49,534 nucleotides of DNA from Opitutaceae bacterium. Lineage in GTDB: Bacteria > Verrucomicrobiota > Verrucomicrobiia > Opitutales > Opitutaceae. The notes under the pieces were generated by a model. It was given only the letters and a program-made list of their open reading frames with translations. It was not told where the DNA came from and made no database searches. Shown piece by piece: positions 26,088-35,151 of the stretch (position 1 is its first letter; each line of letters opens with the position of its first letter). The stretch is from assembly GCA_014879845.1 (NCBI GenBank), contig JACSRI010000110.1, positions 1 to 49,534 of the forward strand, read 5' to 3'. The translations under genes and the position numbers were made by a program.

Positions 26088-26912
26088 TCAGCTTAAGTCG
26101 AAGTAGCGACGCTGCACCCGGCCGCTCATGCCCTGCGAGGCAAAACGCTGGAGGAAGGGCGCGAGGCGCGCCTGGAAAAACGAGCCTGAGCGCACGACTC
26201 CGCGGCAACCGCGCCGGAGCGCGGTGCGCAAGTCGGCCGCGGCCCGCGCGGGCTCGGGCGCGTCGTGCAGCAACCCCTCGAGCCTGCGCCAGACGCGCGC
26301 GGCGACGGCATCGGCCGCGCCCTCCCCGCCTGGGGGCGCGGCGCGCATCGCGTTGTTGAAGTTCGTTCGATAGTCGCCCGGGCGGAAATCGATCACGCGC
26401 ACCGGCGAGCCCGCGCCCTCGAGCGCGAGGCCGGCGGTGCACGCCGCGAGTCCGGCCTTGGCCGCATCGTACGCACACAGGTACGGGATCGGAAACTCGG
26501 CCGCGAGCGACGTGACGTTCACGATACATCCGCGTCCGCGCGCGTGCATCGCACGCCAGGCGCGCCGCGCGAGCATGGCCGGCCCGTGCAGCAGGATCCG
26601 CATCTGGCCATCCCACTCTGCGTCCGACATCGCCGCGAAGGGAGCGAACACACCCGCGCCGGCGTTGTTGACGAGGAGATCGATCCCGCCGGACGCACGC
26701 TCGGCCTCCCCCCACGCGGCCTCGATCGACGCCGGCTCGGCGAGTTCGAGCACCAACCCGTGAAACCCCGTGGAGTCGGGCACGCGATCGCGCGTTCGCG
26801 ACGTCCCCCACACCTCGACGCCCTCCGACCGCAGCATCGCGACGAACGCCGCGCCGAGGCCCGAGGCCGCACCTGTGACCAGCGCCGTGCGAAACTGGTC
26901 GCTCAGCGGCAT
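26088..26912 (-). CDS. Short-chain dehydrogenase/reductase
   Basis: NAD(P)-dependent oxidoreductase, 274 residues. Classical SDR motifs are all present: TGAASGLG (13-20, cofactor), NNAG (82-85), Ser135, and the catalytic YDAAK with Tyr148 and Lys152. PGDYRTNF (about 178-185) corresponds to the PG segment after the active site. The C-terminal 70 residues are Arg/Ala-rich and variable. In this operon, next to a ketoacyl synthase and an ACP-dehydratase fusion, the most economical role is reduction of a 3-oxoacyl intermediate (the FabG step), but the sequence alone does not fix the substrate. It starts 5 bases after the ketoacyl synthase stop. Confidence 0.88.
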   Translation of the reverse strand: MPLSDQFRTALVTGAASGLGAAFVAMLRSEGVEVWGTSRTRDRVPDSTGFHGLVLELAEPASIEAAWGEAERASGGIDLLVNNAGAGVFAPFAAMSDAEWDGQMRILLHGPAMLARRAWRAMHARGRGCIVNVTSLAAEFPIPYLCAYDAAKAGLAACTAGLALEGAGSPVRVIDFRPGDYRTNFNNAMRAAPPGGEGAADAVAARVWRRLEGLLHDAPEPARAAADLRTALRRGCRGVVRSGSFFQARLAPFLQRFASQGMSGRVQRRYFDLS

Positions 26913-26917
26913 CGCGA

Positions 26918-28183
26918 TCAGGCGCGCCGAAGCACTACCGTGACGTTGGCCCCGCCGAAGCCGCTGCTATTGGACACCGCGACGCGCGGGGCCTCCGGCA
27001 GCGTCTCCCGCAGGATCGCGACGCCGGCGGCCTCAGGATCGAGCTTCTCGATGTGGGCCGAGCCGGGAGTGAAGCCCTCCTTCAGCGCTGTCGCGCAGAA
27101 TGCCGCCTCCATCACGCTGGAGAGCGACAGCCCGTGACCGGTGAGCGCCTTCGTGCTGCTCACCCACGGCCGCGTCCCGCCCTCGCCAAAGACGGCTTTG
27201 ATCGCGCGCAATTCGCTGACGTCACCGATCGGCGTCGAGGTGGCGTGGGCGTTGATGTAGTCCACCTCGGCCGGCGCGACACCGCTGGCCGCGAGCGCGC
27301 GCTCCATGGCGAGCTTCAGCCCCAATCCCTGCGGGTGCGACATGGCCACGCTGTGCCCGTCCGACCCCTGGCCCCAGCCGAGAAACTCGCAATAGACCGT
27401 CGCACCCCGGCGGAGGACCTCGTCCTCGGACTCGAGCAGCATGACGACGGCGCCGCCGGTGCCGACGAAACCGTCGCGTGCCGCGTCGAACGGGCGCGAT
27501 GCCTTCGTCGGGTCGGTCTGCACGGACAACGCTCGCATCCCGGCGAACGGGAGCATGCTCTCCCGGTTGCAGTCCTCGCCGCCGACGACGAACATGCGCT
27601 TCTGCCGCCCGAGACGGATCTCGTCATACGCGAAGCCCATGGCATGGCCCGACGAGGCGCAGGCGGACGAGAAACCCGTCGAAGCGCCGAGGATCTTGAA
27701 TCCGGCGACAAGGTTGAAATTGAGCGTGCCGGCGATGGATGCGACGATACCAGTCGGCGGGCAGCGCATCACCCCCACCTCGTTCATCTTCACCATCTGC
27801 CGGAACAACAGCATGGGCGAACCGCCGGAGGCCGCATAGAGGCCGGTGTCGGGATTGGAGATCTCCGCCGGGGCGAGGCCCGCGTCGGCGATGCACTGCT
27901 GCATCGCACACCACGCGTAGACGCCGTTGGGGGCGAGCGAACGCATCACCTCGCGCCGAAGGGTGTATCCAGCGGGGACCTTCCAGTCCTCGAAATCCGG
28001 CGAGTCCACCTCGAACCCCTTGACCGTGGCGAGCAGCTTGACGGGAGAGTCCGCGCCCTCGAACGGCGCGTAGCGCGCGATCCCGTGGCGCAGGTGGCGC
28101 AGGCTGTCGACGACGCTGGCGCGGTCGAGCCCGATGCTCGTGATGAATCCCAGTCCGGTGACGAATACGCGTGGCGAGCCCAT
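26918..28183 (-). CDS. Beta-ketoacyl-ACP synthase (FabF/FabB-like)
   Basis: Condensing enzyme of 421 residues that joins an acyl group to malonyl-ACP. The catalytic Cys-His-His triad is complete: C175 in GFSSACASSGHAMG, H313 in NAHATSTPIGD, and H350 in SSTKALTGHGLSLS. The N-terminal RVFVTGLGFITSIG and the C-terminal VAVSNSSGFGGANVTVV (the GFGGxN loop) are typical. ATG 28183 is preferred because the longer frame starts with TTG at 28207. The enzyme is co-transcribed with an ACP-FabZ fusion upstream and an SDR downstream, so it probably belongs to a dedicated acyl-chain pathway and not housekeeping fatty acid synthesis. This is an inference. Confidence 0.92.
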   Translation of the reverse strand: MGSPRVFVTGLGFITSIGLDRASVVDSLRHLRHGIARYAPFEGADSPVKLLATVKGFEVDSPDFEDWKVPAGYTLRREVMRSLAPNGVYAWCAMQQCIADAGLAPAEISNPDTGLYAASGGSPMLLFRQMVKMNEVGVMRCPPTGIVASIAGTLNFNLVAGFKILGASTGFSSACASSGHAMGFAYDEIRLGRQKRMFVVGGEDCNRESMLPFAGMRALSVQTDPTKASRPFDAARDGFVGTGGAVVMLLESEDEVLRRGATVYCEFLGWGQGSDGHSVAMSHPQGLGLKLAMERALAASGVAPAEVDYINAHATSTPIGDVSELRAIKAVFGEGGTRPWVSSTKALTGHGLSLSSVMEAAFCATALKEGFTPGSAHIEKLDPEAAGVAILRETLPEAPRVAVSNSSGFGGANVTVVLRRA

Positions 28184-28299
28184 CGAGATCGTTGGGGTGT
28201 AGGTCAACGCCTGGCCCTAGGCAAGCGGTTCACACGACGGACGACACTACCCCGGGGATGACGTTCCCCGGGAGACGATCGCGACGTGCGAGCCGGGCC

Positions 28300-29214
28300 T
28301 CAGCTCGCGGGCGGAGTCGAAGCAGCCTGCGGGGCCGGCTCGGCGGATTTTGGGGCCTCCACGAGGAAACCGAAGGTGAGGCTGACTTCCTCGGCGACGG
28401 CCGCGCGTTCCTGTCCCACGCGGATATGGCCTTCAAACGTCGCGAGCGGCATGCGCAGGCGCTTGGGTTTGACGCTGAGCTTCAGCACATCACCCGGGCG
28501 GCACACGCGATGGCAGCGCACGCCCTCGGCTCCGGTGAAAAAGATCGTCTTGGGATCCACGGGCGCGCCGAGCTGGGAGCTCGGGGCCTCGAGCAAGTAG
28601 AGCACGGCGAGTTGACCGAGCGCCTCGAGCATGATCGACGCCGGGAAGATCGGGTTGTCCTTGAAGTGCCCGGCAAGGAAGGTCTCGTCACCGGTGATCG
28701 TATACGTGCCGGTCGCCCAGGCGGAGGAGAGCGTCGCCTCGCGCACGAAGAGGAAGGGCGGCTGCTGTGGCATGACCGCGGCCACCTGTTCCAGCGGCAG
28801 ATACTTCGATGGCTGGGGCGGCGGCAGTCCGCGAACCTTGTGGTCAATGAAGACCTTGATATCGCCAACCGTTCGCAACGAGCGCAGCTCGTCGTTATTG
28901 ATCGAGATCTGCACGACCTCCTCGATCAGGATAACCGCCTCCATGAGCGTCAGTGAATCGAGGCCGAGGTCCTCGATCACACGCACATCGTCATCGGCGT
29001 GGCGCAAGCGCTCGGCCGCTCCGGGCTCAAGGAAGCGTTCGATGATCCCGAGGACAACGGTCGGGACCAGCTGGACATCCTTGGTGGCACGATAGCGCAC
29101 AGCGGCCTCGACGACCGCGGGCGAGCAGCGTTTTAGGGATTCGCGCAGTTGGGTTTCTTCGGGGGTCGGCACCCCGCTTTGCGCAGTAGAGGGATTGTTC
29201 GTGGCTGACGCCAT
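28300..29214 (-). CDS. Acyl carrier protein-FabZ (3-hydroxyacyl-ACP dehydratase) fusion
   Basis: A 304-residue two-domain protein. Residues about 45-128 form an acyl carrier domain with the phosphopantetheine serine at S87 in DLGLDSLTLMEAVILIEE. Residues about 140-288 form a hot-dog dehydratase: MPQQPPFLFV, then AGHFKDNPIFPASIMLEALG (181-200) containing the FabZ-type His183 and Glu197. The tail is Pro/Ala-rich. In most bacteria AcpP and FabZ are separate proteins, so the fusion places the dehydratase beside its own carrier. ATG 29214 is chosen because residues before it in the longer frame look unrelated. It heads the six-gene minus-strand operon, 116 bases before the ketoacyl synthase. It needs a phosphopantetheinyl transferase, which is not in the window. 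Confidence 0.87.
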   Translation of the reverse strand: MASATNNPSTAQSGVPTPEETQLRESLKRCSPAVVEAAVRYRATKDVQLVPTVVLGIIERFLEPGAAERLRHADDDVRVIEDLGLDSLTLMEAVILIEEVVQISINNDELRSLRTVGDIKVFIDHKVRGLPPPQPSKYLPLEQVAAVMPQQPPFLFVREATLSSAWATGTYTITGDETFLAGHFKDNPIFPASIMLEALGQLAVLYLLEAPSSQLGAPVDPKTIFFTGAEGVRCHRVCRPGDVLKLSVKPKRLRMPLATFEGHIRVGQERAAVAEEVSLTFGFLVEAPKSAEPAPQAASTPPAS

Positions 29215-29535
29215 CGTCCGCAGAGCAAACGGTTCGCCGAAAGTGATGACAACGCAAAATTCCAGCCGTTTGACCAACAGGTCGATGCGCGCCTAACCGC
29301 TTGACCACCCCCACCGATGGCGATCATTGTGCGCCCCTGTTGCACTCTTCCGAACACCGTGTGGAAAGCCTACCCCTACTGGCCGGTCTCCGCAGGCACC
29401 GCTCCCCGACGCAACGGACTCCAGGCCGCGTTTCCACACACTGCCCCATGCGCTCCTCAGGCTCGCTCTCCTTAAGTCGATGGACACAGCATCTCGCTCC
29501 ATCGGCCCCTAGGGGGTTCGCCCGGGCACCAGGCC
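29215..29535. other. Divergent intergenic region, 321 bases
   Basis: It separates the ACP-FabZ operon (minus) from the GT4 gene at 29536 (plus) and should contain both promoters. It is less GC-biased than the genes. I could not identify clear promoter hexamers, inverted repeats or a short gene. Confidence 0.35.
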
Positions 29536-30723
29536 ATGAACGCGTCGCCCGCACCTTTACCACTCACCGTCATCACGCATGAGTTCTTCCCCATGATGGG
29601 GGGGATCGCCACCTTCGTGGAGGAGATGGCGACGGCGTTGCACAAGTTGGGACACCGCACCGAGGTGTGGGCGCCCCAGGCATCCGCGCCGGTCGAGCGT
29701 CGGTTCCCGTTTGCCGTACGCCGCGTACCGCTCAAGGGCACGCAGGACCTCAGCTGCCAGCTGCGCATGGCCCGCGAGATGGTGGCCTATCGCCAGCAAC
29801 TCCGACGTGGGATCGTCTACCTGCCCGAGCCCGGGCCGCTGCTGGCGATGACCTACCTGCAGTTTTTCCGGGTCCTTAAGCCCGCCCGCCTCGTCCTGAC
29901 CTTCCATGGCTCCGAGGTGCAGAGTTTCGCCGCGCGCCCCGCAGCTCGCATGCTCGTGGGCCAGTTGATTCGCGCAGCCGACCGCATCTCCACGCCCTCG
30001 CAGTTTACGCGGCGACTCCTGGTTCGGCATTTCCCGGCGGCGGCGGAAAAGACCGTGCTCACGCCCGGGGCCGTCCGCGCCCACTTCAGGAGCGATCAGC
30101 CCGTGCGCGGCGCCAATGGCCGCAAGGTCGTGATCGTGACGGTCGGGCGCCTTCACCCGCGCAAGGGCCAGCTTCACATCCTCGAGGCGCTCAACACCCT
30201 GCCCGACTCCGTGCTCAGGGACGTCGAATACTGGGTCATCGGTCGCAGCGTGCGCGGCAACTACGAGGCCCGCCTTCGTCGCCGCGCGGCGGATTCTCGG
30301 GTCCCCGTCATCTTCCACGGCAACATCGATCACGACGACCTCGAGTTGATCTACCGCCGCTCCGACATCTTCGCGCTCACCAGCGTGAACCACGGCCACA
30401 GCGTCGAGGGCTTCGGGCTCGTCTATCTCGAAGCCTCGGCCTCCGGGCTGCCGGTCGTCGGCCACGATGTGGGCGGCGTCTCCGAGGCGGTGCTGCACGG
30501 CCAGACCGGTCTCCTCGTCCCCCCCGAGGACCGTCAGGCACTCGCCGCCGCGCTGGAGAAACTCATCTCCAATGCGCCGCTGCGACGCCAACTCGGCGAG
30601 AACGGCGTCCGCTGGGCCCGCCAGCACACCTGGCAGGATTCCGCGCGGACGCTGGTCGAGGGGCTCGACTCGGACGCGCGCCGCCCCAGCCCGACGCTCG
30701 CGGAGACGCTGCAGCCGGCCTGA
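29536..30723 (+). CDS. Glycosyltransferase family 4, divergent from the lipid operon
   Basis: 395 residues, GT-B fold. The N-terminal domain opens with THEFFPMMGGIATFVEEMA (residues 14-32), the classic GT4 start, and contains LTFHGSEVQSF (about 120-130) and ISTPSQFTRRLL. The donor domain has VTVGRLHPRKGQLHILEAL (about 201-219) and HSVEGFGLVYLEASASGLPV (about 291-310), the ExGxxxxE/GLP motif. The enzyme would add a sugar from a nucleotide donor to a lipid or glycan acceptor. It is transcribed away from the ACP-FabZ operon across a shared 321-base control region, so it probably belongs to the same pathway. It converges on the protease gene at 30793. Confidence 0.9.
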   Translation: MNASPAPLPLTVITHEFFPMMGGIATFVEEMATALHKLGHRTEVWAPQASAPVERRFPFAVRRVPLKGTQDLSCQLRMAREMVAYRQQLRRGIVYLPEPGPLLAMTYLQFFRVLKPARLVLTFHGSEVQSFAARPAARMLVGQLIRAADRISTPSQFTRRLLVRHFPAAAEKTVLTPGAVRAHFRSDQPVRGANGRKVVIVTVGRLHPRKGQLHILEALNTLPDSVLRDVEYWVIGRSVRGNYEARLRRRAADSRVPVIFHGNIDHDDLELIYRRSDIFALTSVNHGHSVEGFGLVYLEASASGLPVVGHDVGGVSEAVLHGQTGLLVPPEDRQALAAALEKLISNAPLRRQLGENGVRWARQHTWQDSARTLVEGLDSDARRPSPTLAETLQPA

Positions 30724-30745
30724 GGTGGATCGCCTCAGCGCCCGG

Positions 30746-30770
30746 GGTCGCGCTCGCGCCATTCGCGACC
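30746..30770. terminator. Hairpin between convergent genes
   Basis: GGTCGCG (30746-30752) pairs with CGCGACC (30764-30770) over an 11-base loop, in the 69-base gap between two converging genes. There is no T-run on either side, so it may be a factor-dependent terminator or simply chance. Confidence 0.3.
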
Positions 30771-30792
30771 GACCCGCCGCATCGCGGCCCGC

Positions 30793-32229
30793 TCAGTCGA
30801 CGGTGACCTGGATGTAGCGGAAGGTCCCGCGCTGGTTGATCAGGACCAGGTTCTTGCCTCGCCCGAGCAGCTGGCGGGCCCGGCGCAGGTCGCCCACGAC
30901 CTCGTTGTTGATCTTCACGACGACCGTTCCCGGCACGAGCACGGCGCCGTATTCGGAACGTGGCGCTGTATCCACAACCACGAGACCACCGACGCCGCGG
31001 GGGATCCCATACTCGTCCCGCAGGGCGGGTGTCACCGGTGCGACCGTGACCCCGGGAAACAACTCCTGCGCGCCGCGGGCCGTCTCGTCCTCGAGCGTCC
31101 CGAGCTCGGCGGTCACCTCCACGGGCTCGCCGTCGCGCATGACCCGGATGACGGCCCGGCTGCCGGGCATGAGCTGCGCGATCATGACGCGCAGCTCGGT
31201 CGAGTTGGCCACAGGGCGGCCGTCGAAAGCCACGATGACGTCGTCCTGCCGCAGTCCTGCCCGCTCGGCCGGGCTGTCCGGGATCACGTCGGCGACGATC
31301 GCCCCGCGCGCCTCGCTCAGGCCGAAGCGCGGCGCGAGCTCGGCATCGAGGTCCTGCATCTGCACGCCCAAGTACCCACGCGCGACCGTGCCGGTCGCCA
31401 CGAGGCTGTGCATGACCGATGAGGCGAGGTTGATGGGAATCGCGAAGCCGATGCCGATGCTGCCGCGGGAGGTCGAGATGATCGCCGTATTGATCCCGAC
31501 CACACGGCCCTTCGCGTCGACGAGCGCGCCGCCGGAGTTGCCTGGGTTGATCGAGGCGTCGGTCTGGATGAAACTCTCGTAGCCGCGCTCGATGATGCCG
31601 AGATTGGACCGCCCGGTCGCGGACACGATGCCCATGGTGGTCGTTTGTCCGACGCCCAGGGGATTGCCCACGGCGAAGACGATGTCGCCGACGCGGAGCG
31701 TGTCGCTGTCGGCCAGCGTGGCGTGCGGAAAATCGGAGCCGGAGACCTTGAGCACGGCGACATCGGTGCGCGGGTCGGTGCCGACGATGCTCGCGTCGAT
31801 CTCCCGGCCATCCGCGAGGGTCACCTTGATCTCGTCCGCCTCCTCGATCACGTGGTTGTTCGTGAGCACATAACCATCCGCGGAGACGATCACGCCGGAT
31901 CCGAGGCCGTAGGGGATCTTCTCCTCGCGTTGCTCGAAGCCCGGCCCGAAGAAGCGACGCAGGAGCGGGTCGTCGAAGGGAAAGACCGAGCCGCGCGAGC
32001 GCACGATGCGCGTCGAGGCCACGCTCACGACGGAGTGGCGCACCTGCTCGAGCGCATCCGCATAGCTCGTGATCACCGGCTGGTTCGACCGGTCAACAGG
32101 CTCGCGATCGACGCGGACCTCGACCTTGGGCGTCGCCGCCTCGCGCTCGACCTTCTCCGCCGAGCACCCGACCGAGGGCGCAAGTGCGAGCAGAGCACCG
32201 ACGAGGCGGAGGAAAGGACGCGAGGGCAT
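30793..32229 (-). CDS. DegP/DegQ-like serine protease, lipoprotein
   Basis: Periplasmic protease/chaperone of 478 residues for misfolded envelope proteins. The N-terminus is a lipoprotein signal (LLALAPSVGC, Cys22 as lipidation site), so it is probably membrane-tethered, unlike soluble DegP. The trypsin-like domain has the complete triad: H126 in TNNHVIEEAD, D156 in DPRTDVAVLKV and S232 in SINPGNSGGAL. Two PDZ domains follow: GYLGVQMQDLD onward (about 285-375), and a more diverged one ending in VVKINNEVVGDLRRARQLL (about 390-478). The length is as expected for the family. It lies 33 bases after prs on the same strand and next to lpxD, bamA and skp, a common envelope context. Confidence 0.93.
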   Translation of the reverse strand: MPSRPFLRLVGALLALAPSVGCSAEKVEREAATPKVEVRVDREPVDRSNQPVITSYADALEQVRHSVVSVASTRIVRSRGSVFPFDDPLLRRFFGPGFEQREEKIPYGLGSGVIVSADGYVLTNNHVIEEADEIKVTLADGREIDASIVGTDPRTDVAVLKVSGSDFPHATLADSDTLRVGDIVFAVGNPLGVGQTTTMGIVSATGRSNLGIIERGYESFIQTDASINPGNSGGALVDAKGRVVGINTAIISTSRGSIGIGFAIPINLASSVMHSLVATGTVARGYLGVQMQDLDAELAPRFGLSEARGAIVADVIPDSPAERAGLRQDDVIVAFDGRPVANSTELRVMIAQLMPGSRAVIRVMRDGEPVEVTAELGTLEDETARGAQELFPGVTVAPVTPALRDEYGIPRGVGGLVVVDTAPRSEYGAVLVPGTVVVKINNEVVGDLRRARQLLGRGKNLVLINQRGTFRYIQVTVD

Positions 32230-32262
32230 GGCGGCCGGAAGGGGCGCCGGACAGGGCGCGGG

Positions 32263-33210
<948 letters not shown>

Positions 33211-33301
33211 GGAGTCGCGTGACTATGCGGGCCGGCCGGCCCGAAAACAGGTTTTTTCGCAGGAAAATCGACGCGCCCCGGGGCTCCCTCGAGCCGAGAC
33301 C

Positions 33302-34369
33302 TCACGGAGGCGCGTCGGCCGCCGGCGCCGCCCGATCGAGATGGAGCGCGGCCTCGAGGGCGTCGACGCGCTTGAAGAGGTCGGGGATGCGCTTGCGCAG
33401 GACATTGAGACGCTGCTCGAGGTTGTACGGCAGGCATGGCGAGCCTTTGACGAAGCTGCCGGGCGCGAGGTCGGAGTTGACGCCGGTCTGGCCGTCAACC
33501 TTGGAACCCCGGCCGACGGTGAGGTGGCCGGCGAGTCCCGCCTGGCCGCCGAGCACGACGTAATCCTCGAGCGTGGTGCTCCCGGAGATGCCGACCTGCG
33601 CGCAGATGATACAATGCTTGCCGACGGTGACGTTGTGCCCGATCTGAACAAGGTTATCGAGCTTGGCCCCCTCCCCGATCACCGTGGTGTTGAAGCGGGC
33701 GCGGTCGATCGTGGCATTCGCGCCGATCTCGACGTCGTCGCAGACGTGGACATTGCCCACCTGCGGCACCTTTTCGTGCCGTCCGCGCACGGTCTCATAC
33801 CCGAAGCCGTCCGAACCCACCACGACCCCGGCCTGCAGGATCACGCGCTCGCCGACCACACACTCGGCGAGCACCTTCACGCCCGGATAGAGCCGGGAGT
33901 CGGCCCCAACTCGGACGTTCCGGCCGACATACACCCCGGCCTCCAGCCAGCTGCGCTCGCCGATCACGGCGCCAGCCTCGACGACGCAGAGCGGGCCGAT
34001 CGTGACACCCGGCGCGATGTGTGCGGAGGGATCAACCACGGCGCTGGGATGAATGCCCGCGGGCGGGCGGGGCCAGAGCTGCTGCTCGAGACGCTTGCAC
34101 ACGCGGGCGAGCGCAAGGGACGGATTGGTCACGCGCAGGAACGCCTGGTTGGCGCCGGGCGTGCCGGGATGGTCCTCGGGCACGATCACGACCGAGCCCT
34201 GCGATGTCGCGACGGCGGAGCGGTACTTCGGGTTGCCGAGGAAAGTGAGGTCCCCGGGCCGGGCCTGGGCGAGCGAGGCGATCGCACGGATCCTTTCAGT
34301 GGTCGTACCCTCGAGTCGGCCAGTTCCACAAATCGCGGCCAACTCCTCTGCGGATAGGGAGAATGTCAT
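33302..34369 (-). CDS. lpxD: UDP-3-O-acylglucosamine N-acyltransferase
   Basis: Third step of lipid A synthesis: adds the N-linked 3-hydroxyacyl chain to UDP-3-O-acyl-glucosamine from acyl-ACP. The protein has 355 residues. An N-terminal uridine-binding domain (residues 1-100, with [12 protein letters not shown]) is followed by a left-handed parallel beta helix of hexapeptide repeats ([18 protein letters not shown] onward). The catalytic His is H245 in [12 protein letters not shown], and the C-terminal helix (about 320-345) closes the trimer. It lies downstream of skp but behind an intrinsic terminator, so it probably has its own promoter in the 63 bases before its start. Confidence 0.95.
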   Translation of the reverse strand: MTFSLSAEELAAICGTGRLEGTTTERIRAIASLAQARPGDLTFLGNPKYRSAVATSQGSVVIVPEDHPGTPGANQAFLRVTNPSLALARVCKRLEQQLWPRPPAGIHPSAVVDPSAHIAPGVTIGPLCVVEAGAVIGERSWLEAGVYVGRNVRVGADSRLYPGVKVLAECVVGERVILQAGVVVGSDGFGYETVRGRHEKVPQVGNVHVCDDVEIGANATIDRARFNTTVIGEGAKLDNLVQIGHNVTVGKHCIICAQVGISGSTTLEDYVVLGGQAGLAGHLTVGRGSKVDGQTGVNSDLAPGSFVKGSPCLPYNLEQRLNVLRKRIPDLFKRVDALEAALHLDRAAPAADAPP

Positions 34370-34435
34370 GAGGTCGAGGCCGCTGGGGTCGCGGGCCGGA
34401 ACACCCGCATTGTCCGCGGCGTGGACGATGCGCCA

Positions 34436-34465
34436 ACAAAAAAGCCCCGCGGGCAGGCGGGGCTT
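34436..34465 (-). terminator. Intrinsic terminator after skp/ompH
   Basis: On the minus strand GCCCCGC (34463-34457) pairs with GCGGGGC (34450-34444) over a 6-base loop and runs directly into six T residues (34443-34438). It starts about 30 bases after the skp stop and ends the long rplY-to-skp run. Confidence 0.9.
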
Positions 34466-34492
34466 CCTCTTCCGGACCGCGGGGTCTCGGGA

Positions 34493-35128
34493 TTACTGCG
34501 CGGCCGGCGCGGGCGGCGCCTCCGGCGACTGCAGCTTGAAGTCGGCGGGCATGGACTTGTTGACCAGCGCGACGACGTCGGCCGTGATGTCGAAGCCGGG
34601 ATCGGCGTGGATGATGGTGGAGATGCCGATGTTGGAGCGGCCGGATGTGTCGATCACGACCGTGGCTCCACGAGCCTTGGCGATCTCCATGACGGCCTCG
34701 CGGATGTCGGCGAAGAAACGGGCGTTGTCCGTCGCGCGCCGCTGCGCGAGCTCACGCTCCTTGTTCTCCTTGAACTGCTCGGCCTGCTGGCCCTTTTCCT
34801 GGAACTGCTGATAGATGCGCTCGGCATCGGACATGGCCTTCTTCTTGGCGTCCTCGGTGAGCATCGAACTGCGCCCCTGCTCAACAGCGTCGTCGAGGGT
34901 TTTCTTGATCTCGTCGAGAGCGGCGCCCTCCTTCTGGAGGTATTCCTGCGCGGCGTGGGCCGCCTCCTGGATTTTGGACTCGCTGTCCTGCTTCTTCCAG
35001 TAACTGGCCATGACCTTCACCACGTCGACGGTGGCGAGCTTCACGGCCGGGGCGTCCGCGGCTTGCATGGAGAGGCTCGAGGCGAGGAAAATGCCGGCGA
35101 GCGCGATGGAGAGGATGGGTTTTCTCAT
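34493..35128 (-). CDS. Skp/OmpH-family periplasmic chaperone
   Basis: 211 residues. The signal peptide is residues 1-23 (ILSIALAGIFLASSLSMQAA). The mature protein starts with a short strand, KLATVDVVKVMASYW, then has the long coiled-coil tentacles (about 45-145, rich in Glu, Lys and Gln, e.g. AERIYQQFQEKGQQAEQF), and ends with the return strand ARGATVVIDTSGRSNIGIST and a Pro/Ala-rich tail. Skp binds unfolded outer-membrane proteins in the periplasm and hands them to BamA, whose gene lies 23 bases upstream. The length is somewhat above the usual 160 because of the tail. Confidence 0.92.
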   Translation of the reverse strand: MRKPILSIALAGIFLASSLSMQAADAPAVKLATVDVVKVMASYWKKQDSESKIQEAAHAAQEYLQKEGAALDEIKKTLDDAVEQGRSSMLTEDAKKKAMSDAERIYQQFQEKGQQAEQFKENKERELAQRRATDNARFFADIREAVMEIAKARGATVVIDTSGRSNIGISTIIHADPGFDITADVVALVNKSMPADFKLQSPEAPPAPAAQ

Positions 35129-35151
35129 GGTATTCGGGGAATGCGATCAGG

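Noticed and set aside
24521-26359. 612-codon plus-strand frame over the GT28/SDR genes
   Set aside because: Antisense shadow of well-supported genes, with no start context or domain.
28250-28272. CCCGGGGA hairpin between ACP-FabZ and the ketoacyl synthase as a terminator
   Set aside because: The stem is only 8 bases and no T-run follows. A terminator here would cut the apparent operon, so I do not call it.
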